Assembly: GCA_031549115.1 (NCBI GenBank)
Contig: JAVBQJ010000049.1
Coordinates: 1 to 64,000, forward strand
Reading direction: 5' to 3'
Source of the DNA: JAVBQJ01 sp031549115
GTDB lineage: Bacteria; Verrucomicrobiota; Lentisphaeria; Victivallales; Victivallaceae
DNA length: 64,000 nucleotides
Numbering within the stretch: position 1 is the first letter of the stretch; the number at the start of each line of letters is the position of its first letter. The notes beneath the pieces are model-generated. The model saw only the letters and a program-made list of their open reading frames with translations, searched no databases and had not been told where the DNA came from. The position numbers and the translations under genes are program-made. Below, piece by piece: positions 6,142-14,306 of the stretch.

Positions 6142-8536
6142 ATAATTTTTGCGCCAGCCGCACCGTCGCCAATGCGTCGGCGGCATAGTCCGCCCCGATC
6201 GAATCGGCGAAAGTCCGGTCCACCACCGCGCCGCCGACGATGAACTTCACCTCCTTCATGCCGCGCTCGCGCGCCATGTCGATCACCACCTTCATCTGGT
6301 GCATCGTCGTCGTCATCAATGCGGAAAGACCGACCAGCCGGATGCCCCGCGCCGCCGCGGTATCGAGAATCACCTCCGCCGGCACGTCTTTGCCCAGGTC
6401 GACCACGTCGAAGCCGTAATTGCGCAGCATGATCCCGACGATGTTTTTGCCGATATCGTGAATGTCGCCTTTTACCGTCGCCAGAATGATCGGGACGCGT
6501 TCGGCCCGCGCCGCGCCTCCGGCGGCCTCCAGCAGCGGCTCCACCAATTCCATTGCCCGCCGCATCGCGTCCGCGCTCATGATCAACTGCGGCAGAAAGT
6601 ATTCCTTGCGCTCGAACTTGTCCCCGACCTCGGTGATCGCCCGGATCAGGCAATCGTCCACCAGCGCCGGCACCGGTACCCCGGAAGCCAATGCCGCGTC
6701 AATCGCGTCGCGAATGCCGTCGCGGTCCCCTTTGAGCACACAGCGAAAGACCCGCTCCGCCGGAGTCAGGCGCGCCGCCTCTTTTTCCGGCAGCTTCGGC
6801 GCGTTGCCGAAGGCGGCGAGGAAGTTGCGCATCTGCCGGTCGCGCCCGTTCAGCACATCCGACGCCGCGATCAACTGCATGATCTCCGGCGACATCGGGT
6901 TCGCAATCGCCATATTGAGGCCGCGCCCGATCGCCATGCCCAGAAACGCCAAGTTCACCAACGGCCGCGACGGCAACCCGAAGCTGACGTTGGACAAACC
7001 GCAAACCGAACTGCAACCGAAGTCGCGCGCGCACCATTCGATCAAATCGAGCGTCACCGCCGCCGCCTCGGGGTTGGCCGAAACCGTCATCACCAGCGCG
7101 TCGACGCAGATATCGCACTTCCGGTAGCCGTAACGTTCGGCTGTGCGAAAAATTGTCTTTACCACCTCGCTGCGCTCCGCCGCCGTCGCCGGAATGCCGT
7201 CGTCGGTCAACGGCAGCAGAATCAGCATCGCGCCGTATTTGGCGGCAACCGGCAGCACCTTTTCCAGCCGTTCGCGCTCCGCCGAAATCGAATTCAACAA
7301 GGCCCGTCCGGGGTAAAGCCGCAACGCCGCCTCGACCACCTCGGGGTGGGTCGAATCGATCGACAGCGGCAGATCCGAGCTCTGCAGCGCCACTTCGACC
7401 GCGCGAATCATCATTTCGCGCTCGTCGATGCCGGAAAGTCCCACGTTCACATCCAGCAGCGCCGCGCCGTGCGCGCTCTGTTCAGCGGCAAATTCAAACA
7501 CCAGATCGGTTTTGCCCTCCCGCAACTGCGCCTGCAGCGCTTTTTTCCCGGTCGGGTTGATGCGTTCGCCGATCACGGCAAAGGGCTCCGACGGCGCCAG
7601 CACCCGGAAGCGGCGCGCGCTCGACACCACTCCGGTGATCGCCGGCGCCACCGGCGCCGGCGTCAAGTGCGCCGCGCCCCGCGCCAGAGCCGCAATGTGC
7701 TCCGGCGTGGTCCCGCAGCAGCCGCCGATGATCTGCGCCCCGGATTCCGCCAGCAGCGCGGCAAAGCCGCCGAATTCGGCGGCGTCCATGCTGAACACGG
7801 TGCGGCCGTCGCGGAACTGCGGCAATCCGGCATTGGGCTTGGCCGCCAGCGGGACTTCCGCATACGGCCGCAGCTCCCGGATGATCCGCGCCATGTCCGC
7901 CGGGCCGGTCGAACAGTTGCAGCCGAACGCGTCCGCGCCCAGCGCCTGCAGCGCCACCAGCGCCGCCACCGGATCGTTGCCGGTCAGCGAACGCCCCGAC
8001 GCTTCGAAGGTCATCGTCACCATCACCGGCAGATCGCAGCTCTCTTTGACCGCCAGCAGCGCCGCGCGCGCTTCCTGCAAATCCATCATCGTTTCGATCG
8101 CGAAACCGTCGACGCCGCCGGCAAGCAACCCGGCCACCTGTTCCCGATAGGCGTCGACCACGGCTTCGAAGGCGACATCGCCGTACGGGCGGATGAATTG
8201 CCCGGTCGGCGCCAGATCGCCGAATACCGCAATATCGTCCTCCACTCCGGCGCGCGAAATCCCCGCCAAGCGGCGGTTCAGGGCGCGGGTTTCGTTTGCC
8301 AATCCGAACTCGGCCAGTTTGAAGCGGTTGCCGCCGAAGCTCGGGACGTAGACAATGGCGGAACCGGCGGCGGCATACGCCTGCTGAATCGCCTGAATCG
8401 CCTCCGGATGATCCGCTACCCATTGCTCCGGACACACACCGGCGGGCATACCCCGCTTCACCAGTTCGGTGCCGGTGGCCCCGTCCAGAATCACCACCCG
8501 CCGCGTCACCAGTTTCCGAAATTCTTCTTTGGTCAT
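6131..8536 (-). CDS. metH: Cobalamin-dependent methionine synthase, lacking the reactivation domain
   Basis: An 801-residue protein with three of the four MetH modules. The homocysteine S-methyltransferase module is at about 1-290 (LDGATGTEL; zinc ligands C in FGCNCSTG and the CC of GGCCGTTPEH). The pterin-binding module is at about 315-580 (FAVIGERINPTGKK, SIDST). The cobalamin cap plus B12-binding module is at about 590-801 with the signature DIHDIGKNIV, whose His is the lower cobalt ligand. The AdoMet-dependent reactivation domain of the 1200-residue enzyme is missing; it is supplied by the upstream gene, one base away. It transfers methyl from 5-methyl-THF to homocysteine in the cytoplasm. 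The start is preceded by GGGAGGGA. Confidence 0.93.
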   Translation of the reverse strand: MTKEEFRKLVTRRVVILDGATGTELVKRGMPAGVCPEQWVADHPEAIQAIQQAYAAAGSAIVYVPSFGGNRFKLAEFGLANETRALNRRLAGISRAGVEDDIAVFGDLAPTGQFIRPYGDVAFEAVVDAYREQVAGLLAGGVDGFAIETMMDLQEARAALLAVKESCDLPVMVTMTFEASGRSLTGNDPVAALVALQALGADAFGCNCSTGPADMARIIRELRPYAEVPLAAKPNAGLPQFRDGRTVFSMDAAEFGGFAALLAESGAQIIGGCCGTTPEHIAALARGAAHLTPAPVAPAITGVVSSARRFRVLAPSEPFAVIGERINPTGKKALQAQLREGKTDLVFEFAAEQSAHGAALLDVNVGLSGIDEREMMIRAVEVALQSSDLPLSIDSTHPEVVEAALRLYPGRALLNSISAERERLEKVLPVAAKYGAMLILLPLTDDGIPATAAERSEVVKTIFRTAERYGYRKCDICVDALVMTVSANPEAAAVTLDLIEWCARDFGCSSVCGLSNVSFGLPSRPLVNLAFLGMAIGRGLNMAIANPMSPEIMQLIAASDVLNGRDRQMRNFLAAFGNAPKLPEKEAARLTPAERVFRCVLKGDRDGIRDAIDAALASGVPVPALVDDCLIRAITEVGDKFERKEYFLPQLIMSADAMRRAMELVEPLLEAAGGAARAERVPIILATVKGDIHDIGKNIVGIMLRNYGFDVVDLGKDVPAEVILDTAAARGIRLVGLSALMTTTMHQMKVVIDMARERGMKEVKFIVGGAVVDRTFADSIGADYAADALATVRLAQKLSNS

Positions 8537-8537
8537 A

Positions 8538-9167
8538 CTATCCCTCCCTTGCCGTCACTCCGGCGACCGCGGTCACCGATTTTTCCGGCGTCATCAGGAA
8601 CGCGGCATTCAACGCCATCCCCAGTTCCTGTAAATTCAACCACTCGAACACATCCTGCTGCACCGTCAGCGCCAACCCACCGAACCCCGGCGAAAAACGG
8701 CGCTTTGCCAGCAGCAAATTCCGGCGCAGCAGCTGCCGCCGCGCATAATCCTGCAAAAAATCCATCGCCCCGTCGGCGCATTCGCTCCCGGTCGCATCGA
8801 TCACCGTCGCCCGCGCCAGATCGTCGCCGCAACCGGCAATCGCCCGGGCAATGCCATCGCCCAATGTCACCGCTCCCACCCACAGCCACGGCGCCCCGCC
8901 GACCAATGCGGCCAGTTTTTCACTCTCCCATCTGTGCCCGTCCGCCAGCGTCACGCTCCGTCCGTCATTTCCGGCCACCGCCAGCAGACGGCTGCGTCCC
9001 TGCGGGCGGCACAATGTGTAAGCCCGGCGCATCTCCACGGCGATCTTCACTTGCTGTGCATCGTCGCAATCCGTCCGGTGATGATGAAAGCCCAACCGCG
9101 ACAGAATCAACCGCTCCGGCAATGTCACCGGCAGCGAGGTCAGGGTGATGATTTCGTTGTCCGGCAT
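8538..9167 (-). CDS. Stand-alone methionine synthase reactivation domain protein
   Basis: A protein of 209 residues matching the MetH activation domain as found in separately encoded reactivases. Motifs are VIDATGSECADGAMDF, KRRFSPGFGG, LNLQELGMALNAAF and TPEKSVTAVAGV; the RxSPGxGG block belongs to the AdoMet site. It should remethylate oxidised cob(II)alamin on MetH using AdoMet and reduced flavodoxin. The frame stays open to 9251, but the extra 28 residues come from the adjacent repeat. The ATG at 9167 has GAGAAAG about 8 bases upstream and starts where homology-like sequence begins. It forms a two-gene operon with metH. Confidence 0.82.
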   Translation of the reverse strand: MPDNEIITLTSLPVTLPERLILSRLGFHHHRTDCDDAQQVKIAVEMRRAYTLCRPQGRSRLLAVAGNDGRSVTLADGHRWESEKLAALVGGAPWLWVGAVTLGDGIARAIAGCGDDLARATVIDATGSECADGAMDFLQDYARRQLLRRNLLLAKRRFSPGFGGLALTVQQDVFEWLNLQELGMALNAAFLMTPEKSVTAVAGVTAREG

Positions 9168-9204
9168 ATGGGGCTTTCTCTTGTGTTCCGCCGCCTGCGC
9201 CATG

Positions 9205-9348
9205 CCTCGTCCGCTCCATGTGGAGATTTGCTTTGGCTGCGCCATCAGCAAATCTCCACCGTCGCTTCCTCGGGAGGCTTCCGCTCGCCAGCAGGCTCGC
9301 TTCCCTGGATTTCGCCCTCTTTTGAGGGCGACCAGCGTATTCGCCGCT
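9205..9348 (+). repeat. Dispersed repeat, copy B, left part
   Basis: The left two thirds of the same element as 1232-1447. It begins CCTCGTCCGCTC, then the GTGGAGAT hairpin (arms GTGGAGATTTGCT 9220-9232 and AGCAAATCTCCAC 9247-9259, 13 bp perfect), CCTCGGGAGGCTTCCGCTC, and GGCGACCAGC up to the CT at 9347-9348. Here the IS element interrupts it. The right part resumes at 10875. The arm sequence differs from copy A on both sides in a way that keeps the pairing. Confidence 0.75.
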
Positions 9349-9442
9349 CCTATGAGAAGTCTTTTGTCAAGTTTTGTTTGTTAAAAAGCCTTAAAATTTT
9401 TCATCGGAATCGTGATGAATCTGAATGATTGTGCGAATGTTT

Positions 9443-9570
9443 CGCTCCTATAGGCATTCTTTTTTTACCCAGCCACGGGCGATGCATGATAATGTTCGTT
9501 CCTGTGCCGCTATCTGGACCACGATCTTTTTTATGTGTCGGCTAACACTAAATCCGCGGCGAATACGCGG
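9443..9570 (-). ncRNA. Candidate bridge RNA of the IS110/IS1111 element
   Basis: This lies in the long non-coding flank 3' of the transposase, where IS1111-group elements encode their bridge RNA. Read on the minus strand it contains four things. First, GCGTATTCGCCGC (9568-9556), identical to the left target flank at 9335-9347 (13 of 13). Second, a small GTGT/ACAC hairpin (9535-9548). Third, the complement of TATCTGGACC (9511-9520), which matches the right junction at 10872-10881. Fourth, the complement of CGCTCCTAT (9443-9451), which matches the left junction at 9345-9353. Order and strand agree with left target guide, right target guide, then right donor guide. The left donor guide is not clear (weak candidate near 9486-9497). 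RNA ends are not determined. Confidence 0.6.
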
Positions 9571-9676
9571 TCACACGAACGCAACATCATACAATCAATA
9601 ATTATTCATCTCTTCCGAGCATGTCTTTCTTTGTTTCCTGTTCCTTAATATGTGCAAATATCATGTTGTTAAAATA

Positions 9677-10753
9677 TTATGCAACTTTTTTCCGATTCGT
9701 CTTGAAGTGCGGATCATAAACAATCTCTTTATCTTTCCATAGCGCCAACAGTACCGTACAGAGTTTGCGGGCCACCGCCACACTTGCTTTGCGTTTCGAC
9801 ACCGCTCCCCCACGCGACGCTATCCGCAGCCCGAAATCACGCAGATCACAATCCTCTCCAAATGCTCCCAATATATAATGCGCTGCTTGCACCAATACCG
9901 AACGCATCAGCGAACTGCCGGCTTTCGTTATCCCCAATTGTTTATCCGTTTCCCCGGACTGATCCCGTTTCGGCACCAATCCAAAATAGGCCGCCAATTG
10001 ACCGCCGCTGCGGAAGCGTTCCGGATCACGCACCAGAAGATAAAAACTCAATGCCGTCACCGAACCAACCCCTTTTACCTGACGCAAAATCTCCGTTTCC
10101 GGATGCTCCTGGCATTTTTTCTCCAGGGCCTTGTCGTATTCCTTAATGCTCGCCGTCAATTGGCGGTAGACCTTAAGATAACCGGAAAAGATTTTCTTCA
10201 GCTTCGGCGATAAGCGCGGATACAGCTCCTTGCTCAAGTTTTCCACCGACAAACCTTCGTCGCTTTCCCCGAGGCTGCGCAACCAACCGCGAATCGCATT
10301 GATTTGACGCGTCCGCTCTCGCACCAGGGATTCGCGCACCTTCAGCAACAGGATATCTTCCTGTTCTTCCTTGCTCAAGGGCCGAGTCCCGTGCAACAGT
10401 TTTCGATCCAGGCGCGCCACCCGTGCTAGCATTTCCGCATCACGACTATCGCTTTTGGCATCCGAATTCCAGATGAAGCGCAGCTCACGTGCATTCGCTA
10501 CGATTACTTCCGCTCCATAGCTTTCGATTACCTGATTCAGCCACGTCGAATGCGTTCCGGTTTCCAACACGATTACGCTGTTACTACGATCAGGAAGCGC
10601 TTCCAGAAATACCTTCACTCCCTCCGGCGTCGTCGGAATTTCACCGCGCTCTTCGCTTCCATCAGAGCCACGTAATGCAAAAATTTCGATCTTTTTTTGC
10701 GAAACATCAAAGCCAAAGTAGTTTTTGTCCGATTTCGTGCTACATTTTTTCAT
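9677..10753 (-). CDS. IS110 family transposase (DEDD recombinase)
   Basis: A 358-residue transposase. The N-terminal RuvC-like DEDD domain shows FGFDVSQKK (first Asp), VLETGTHSTW (Glu) and SDAKSDSRDAEMLARV (the two Asp). The central part (about 120-200) is helical. The C-terminal IS116/IS110/IS902 domain has EILRQVKGVGSVTALSFYLL and GGQLAAYFGLVPKRDQSG, followed by TKAGSSLMRSVLVQAA, which includes the catalytic serine region of this family. The start has GGAGG upstream. The frame is intact and full length, so the element may be active. It cuts and rejoins target and donor under bridge-RNA guidance. Confidence 0.92.
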   Translation of the reverse strand: MKKCSTKSDKNYFGFDVSQKKIEIFALRGSDGSEERGEIPTTPEGVKVFLEALPDRSNSVIVLETGTHSTWLNQVIESYGAEVIVANARELRFIWNSDAKSDSRDAEMLARVARLDRKLLHGTRPLSKEEQEDILLLKVRESLVRERTRQINAIRGWLRSLGESDEGLSVENLSKELYPRLSPKLKKIFSGYLKVYRQLTASIKEYDKALEKKCQEHPETEILRQVKGVGSVTALSFYLLVRDPERFRSGGQLAAYFGLVPKRDQSGETDKQLGITKAGSSLMRSVLVQAAHYILGAFGEDCDLRDFGLRIASRGGAVSKRKASVAVARKLCTVLLALWKDKEIVYDPHFKTNRKKVA

Positions 10754-10874
10754 GGGTTGCCTCCGGTTATTTGTGGCGAGTTAGTTCGACCACGTTTTGT
10801 TTTTTAATAACTTGAAGGCAACCCACTTCGTTTTCAAGCAACTCGCAGGCTTTTTGCCTGACTTCTCATAATAT

Positions 10875-10930
10875 CTGGACCGCGCCTCCGTATGACGGAG
10901 GGCAGACCGCCGCGTCGCGGCTCTATTTTG
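10875..10930 (+). repeat. Dispersed repeat, copy B, right part
   Basis: This continues copy B after the IS: CTGGACCGCG, CTCCGTATGACGGAGGGCAG, and CGCGGCTCTATTTT. It ends about 30 bases before the stop codon (at 10963) of the leftward flavoprotein gene, so once more the element's CTCTATTTT end faces a gene's 3' end. Bases 10931-10962 are very AT-rich and otherwise featureless. Confidence 0.75.
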
Positions 10931-10962
10931 ATTTTTTTATTTTAAAATTATTTTTTCATTTT

Positions 10963-12540
10963 TTATTTTATCAGGCTCTGCGCTACTTTCAGGCCGTCGA
11001 CGGCGGCGGAGATGATTCCGCCAGCCAATCCGGCCCCCTCCCCGGCAGCCGCCAGGCCCGCAATCGAGCTCATTCCCGTCTCCGGCTGCCGCAACAACCG
11101 CACCGGGCTCGATACGAAGCTCTCCACCCCGATCAGAATCCCGTCCCGGATATAACCGGGCATCAGTTTGTCGAAGTGCGGCAGCGCCCGCGCAATCCCC
11201 GCCGCCACCTCGCGCGGCCACAATTCATGCAGATCGCTCGACCGCAAGCCGAACGCAGTGCTGTTTTCTCTCCGGCTCAGCTTCTCTGTCCGCCGCTTCA
11301 GAAACGCCGCCGCGTTCTGCGCCGGAAAGGTGTAATCCCCGCCCCCGGCGACAAATGCGCGCCGTTCCAGATCGTCGAGAAATTCGTAAACGTTTTCCGG
11401 CGAACCGAAGTCCGCCGGCTCCAATGTCACAATCAATCCGGCGTTGGCGAAACGGCCGTCGCGCGCATAGCAGCTCATCCCGTTCGTCGCCAGCCGCCCC
11501 GGCGCCCCCGCACCCATCACCACCTCGCCGCCGGGACACATGCAAAAACTGCTGACCCCCGGCGCCCGGCCGTCTCCCCGGCTGGAAATGTGATATTCCG
11601 CCGCCCCCAGCACCGCCGGACGCCGCGGCAGCCGGTATTGGCGGCTATCGATCAATTGCTGCGGATGCTCGATCCGGCACCCGACCTGAAATCCCTTCGG
11701 CTCATAAGCCATCCCGCACCGCAACGCCTCCAGCGTCAGATCGCGGCCGCCGAGACCGTGGGCGAGAATCACCAGCGGCGCATCGATGCTTTCGCCCCCG
11801 GCCGTTTCCACGCCCAGGCAGCGGCCGTCCGCCACCCGGAGTTGTTTGACCCGGCAGCCGAAGCGGAAAACGCCGCCCAGAGCGATGATTTTCTCCCGCA
11901 GCGCGCGAATGATCCCCGGCAGTTTGTCGCTGCCCAGATGCGGCCGTTTTAAATACCGGATCTCCTCCGGCGCCCCGCACGCAATCAGGGTTTCCACCAC
12001 AAAGGCCGAACGCGGATCGCGGATCCGGGTATAAAGTTTGCCGTCCGAAAAGGTCCCCGCGCCCCCTTCGCCATACAGATAGTTGCTTTCGGGATTCAGC
12101 ACCCGGGAGCGTTCGAATTCCCCGATGTCGCGCGCCCGCGTCTTCACGTCGAAGCCGCGCTCCAGCACCACCGGCGCACAGCCGGCCAGCGCCAATGCGT
12201 AAGCCGCGAACAGCCCCGCCGGCCCCGCGCCGACCACCACCGGGTGACGCAGGGTACTCCGGTCCGGCAGTTCCAGACGCGGCACTTCCGGGTAAGCCGC
12301 CTCCGCCAGACGCCCATCGGGACCGGACAGCGCGACCACCAGCGCATAAATCAATTCGGGGCTCCCGCGCCGGGAATCCACACTTTTGTTCAGAATCCGG
12401 TAGTCTTCGATGCTTGCCGCCGGGACGCCGAGCTGCCGCGCGATGAAATCCGCGAGATGGGCATCCACCGTCCAGCGGTCGAACGGCAATCCGGCCGCCG
12501 GAACCCGGAGTTCCTCCACTTTATAAGTGTACGCTTTCAA
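10963..12540 (-). CDS. COG2509-type FAD-dependent dehydrogenase
   Basis: A 525-residue flavoprotein of the uncharacterised COG2509 group. A short N-terminal domain (1-95) precedes a Rossmann FAD site, HPVVVGAGPAGLFAAYALAL (about 97-117), with the acidic VLERG at the end of the second strand. Further family motifs are LYGEGGAGTFSDGKLYTR and GFQVGCRIEHPQQLID. The C-terminus closes with AGLAAAGEGAGLAGGIISAA, typical for FAD contact. The substrate is unknown. Its start overlaps the stop of the AMMECR1 gene by four bases, so both are translated together. Cytoplasmic; no signal peptide. Confidence 0.85.
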   Translation of the reverse strand: MKAYTYKVEELRVPAAGLPFDRWTVDAHLADFIARQLGVPAASIEDYRILNKSVDSRRGSPELIYALVVALSGPDGRLAEAAYPEVPRLELPDRSTLRHPVVVGAGPAGLFAAYALALAGCAPVVLERGFDVKTRARDIGEFERSRVLNPESNYLYGEGGAGTFSDGKLYTRIRDPRSAFVVETLIACGAPEEIRYLKRPHLGSDKLPGIIRALREKIIALGGVFRFGCRVKQLRVADGRCLGVETAGGESIDAPLVILAHGLGGRDLTLEALRCGMAYEPKGFQVGCRIEHPQQLIDSRQYRLPRRPAVLGAAEYHISSRGDGRAPGVSSFCMCPGGEVVMGAGAPGRLATNGMSCYARDGRFANAGLIVTLEPADFGSPENVYEFLDDLERRAFVAGGGDYTFPAQNAAAFLKRRTEKLSRRENSTAFGLRSSDLHELWPREVAAGIARALPHFDKLMPGYIRDGILIGVESFVSSPVRLLRQPETGMSSIAGLAAAGEGAGLAGGIISAAVDGLKVAQSLIK

Positions 12541-13097
12541 GATTCTCCAAATACCTCGGCGCGGAAGATACTCAATTTCGCGTCCGGTTCACGCCAGGCG
12601 CTGGAAGACACTCCGGCCTTCTGGCACAAATAGCGGAACGTGGTTTCCCGGTCCCACTCCTGTTCGGGCGCCACCTGCGGCAGAAAGACCGCGCTGCGCC
12701 CGTTGTAATTCAAAATAATGCCATGTTTTCCGACCTCGAAATCTTCGGGATCGGCGATGACTTCCGGTTCGCTCAGGACCGAAACTTCGATCTCCAGCTC
12801 CGCCAGCTCGTCGATATCGACCGGCGAAAACCTCGGATCGTTGAATGCCGCGTTCAAAGCGTGGCGTTGAAGATTTACCCCCAGCGGTTCCATCGCCGCC
12901 AGACTGCCGATGCAGCCGCGCAAATTCCCGTCAGCGGTATGCAGTGTCACAAAACATGCCCCTTTTTTCGCCAACTTGCCGTTCAAGTCGGGAATTTCGG
13001 GTTCCGCGGCATTGGTCAGATACGCCTCGATCGAGGAACGCACCAGAGCCAGAATCCGCCGCTGCTCGTCCGGTGAAAACATCGCTTCTTCTATCAT
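12537..13097 (-). CDS. amrA: AMMECR1 domain protein (AmmeMemoRadiSam system protein A)
   Basis: A 186-residue AMMECR1-fold protein with the invariant block NLRGCIGSLAAMEPL near residue 57, followed by ALNAAFNDPRFSPVDIDEL and a C-terminal WDRETTFRYLCQKAGV region. Protein A is usually encoded with a Memo-like protein B and a radical SAM protein; neither is present here, and the partner gene is instead a COG2509 flavoprotein (4-base ATGA overlap). Function is not established. The ATG at 13097 has AGGAAA seven bases upstream. The nearest gene upstream ends at 13167, so a separate promoter in the 69-base gap is possible but not obvious. Confidence 0.88.
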   Translation of the reverse strand: MIEEAMFSPDEQRRILALVRSSIEAYLTNAAEPEIPDLNGKLAKKGACFVTLHTADGNLRGCIGSLAAMEPLGVNLQRHALNAAFNDPRFSPVDIDELAELEIEVSVLSEPEVIADPEDFEVGKHGIILNYNGRSAVFLPQVAPEQEWDRETTFRYLCQKAGVSSSAWREPDAKLSIFRAEVFGES

Positions 13098-13166
13098 ATA
13101 TTTCCTATGTAAAGATTAACCGGCGCCATCCCATGACGCCGGCGGAAAGCAATTCGGATTTACCCG

Positions 13167-14306
13167 TTAAACCCGTTGCCACAATACCCGCCAATAACCG
13201 TAGATGATAAAGACGATCGTCGGCGCCGCCCCGGCAACATACGGATTGATCACGCCGCGCCGGCCGAGCACCATGAACGTCTGCGACGCCACGATGTATG
13301 CGACGATGATCACCACCGCCACAATCACCGCCAACAGAATCCCCGAGCGCTCGTTCCGCGTCGCCAGCGGAATCCCCAGAAACGCCGCCAGAAAACAGGA
13401 CAAAGGAAATGTCAGCCGGTAACACAGCACGGTCAGAAAATTGCACCGCACCGACTCCGGCATCTCTTCGGTTTTCTGCAGAATCCTCCAGATCGCCCAG
13501 ATCGGCAGCTCCTCGGTCTCTTTGATCGAATTCAGAATCTCTCCGGGGTCTTCGGTAATCCCCTCCACTTTCATTTCCGCGACGTATTCCGGCTTCTTCG
13601 GCAAGAGACCGTCACTGCTGTAGCCGCGCTTCAACACATCGTAAAAGGTCCAGCCCTCTTTCGGGTCGTACTTGACCCGCTCCGCCTGCAGTACCTGCTC
13701 CAGCGTCCCGTTCGGCCGTTTGCACTTCAAAATCACCGACTGGTACTCCCGGTCGCCCTCGAACAGGTCGAACAGCCAGGAACGCCGCCGGTCCGGACTG
13801 GTGAAAGCCAGCAACCGCTGATCCGACGGCACCTCGCCATCCTTGACCTGCTTCAACAGCGCCACCGCCGCCCGCTCCGAATACGGCACGAACGCCTCAT
13901 TGAACCAGTAGTTGACCGCGGTGACCGCCGCTCCGGCAAGCAGAATCGCCCCGCCGCAGCGAAACAGCGAAAGCCCGCTCGCGCGCATCGCCGTGACTTC
14001 ATGGTTCTTCCCGAAGGTCGCCATCGTCCACATGCAACCGAGCAACACCGAAATCGGCAGTACGAAGCGCACATGCCCCGGTAATTTCAACATGAAATAG
14101 GTGCCCATCTCATGCAGCGACGCACTGTGGCTCAAAAAATCCTCGAGGTCGTTGAAAACGTCGCCGGCGATAAACAAAATCGACGCCAGCAGCATGATCA
14201 CCGCAAATTTGATCGTAAATTCACGGAACACATATAAATCCAGCGTCGGCAGCCACCACCAACTGCGCGGCACATTGTCCTGCGTCCTCGGATTCCGTCC
14301 CTTCAT
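13167..14306 (-). CDS. LptF/LptG family lipopolysaccharide export permease
   Basis: A 379-residue inner-membrane protein. Three N-terminal helices (about 25-50, 70-95, 110-130) and three C-terminal helices (about 290-375) flank a periplasmic beta-jellyroll domain (about 140-275), the LptF/LptG plan. These permeases join LptB2 to extract lipopolysaccharide and feed the periplasmic bridge, which implies a diderm envelope. Only one of the pair is here. GGGAGGAG lies just upstream and the start overlaps the epimerase stop by four bases. It is the last gene of the psd-pssA-epimerase-lpt operon, all envelope functions. Confidence 0.85.
   Translation of the reverse strand: MKGRNPRTQDNVPRSWWWLPTLDLYVFREFTIKFAVIMLLASILFIAGDVFNDLEDFLSHSASLHEMGTYFMLKLPGHVRFVLPISVLLGCMWTMATFGKNHEVTAMRASGLSLFRCGGAILLAGAAVTAVNYWFNEAFVPYSERAAVALLKQVKDGEVPSDQRLLAFTSPDRRRSWLFDLFEGDREYQSVILKCKRPNGTLEQVLQAERVKYDPKEGWTFYDVLKRGYSSDGLLPKKPEYVAEMKVEGITEDPGEILNSIKETEELPIWAIWRILQKTEEMPESVRCNFLTVLCYRLTFPLSCFLAAFLGIPLATRNERSGILLAVIVAVVIIVAYIVASQTFMVLGRRGVINPYVAGAAPTIVFIIYGYWRVLWQRV

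Larger units (their letters stand above)
9349..10876 (-). mobile_element. IS110/IS1111-type insertion sequence, about 1.53 kb
   Basis: The element splits repeat copy B. Joining the flanks at a shared CT core (9347-9348 and 10875-10876) restores GCGTATTCGCCG-CT-GGACCGCG, matching the intact copies A and C. Eleven-base perfect inverted repeats lie near the ends, TATGAGAAGTC (9351-9361) and GACTTCTCATA (10860-10870), as in the IS1111 subgroup. It carries one DEDD transposase on the minus strand, a short 5' flank (about 120 bases) and a long 3' non-coding flank (about 330 bases). Apart from the possible core duplication there is no target duplication, as is usual for this family. GC content is visibly lower than in the neighbouring genes. 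Confidence 0.85.

Noticed and set aside
6149..9148. A 999-codon open frame on the plus strand opposite metH and its reactivase
   Set aside because: It is antisense to two clear genes, has Arg/His/Pro-rich composition typical of high-GC shadow frames, and no ribosome site or domain.
9168..9251. N-terminal 28-residue extension of the methionine synthase reactivase
   Set aside because: It is encoded by the repeat element, and a proper ribosome site stands before the ATG at 9167.
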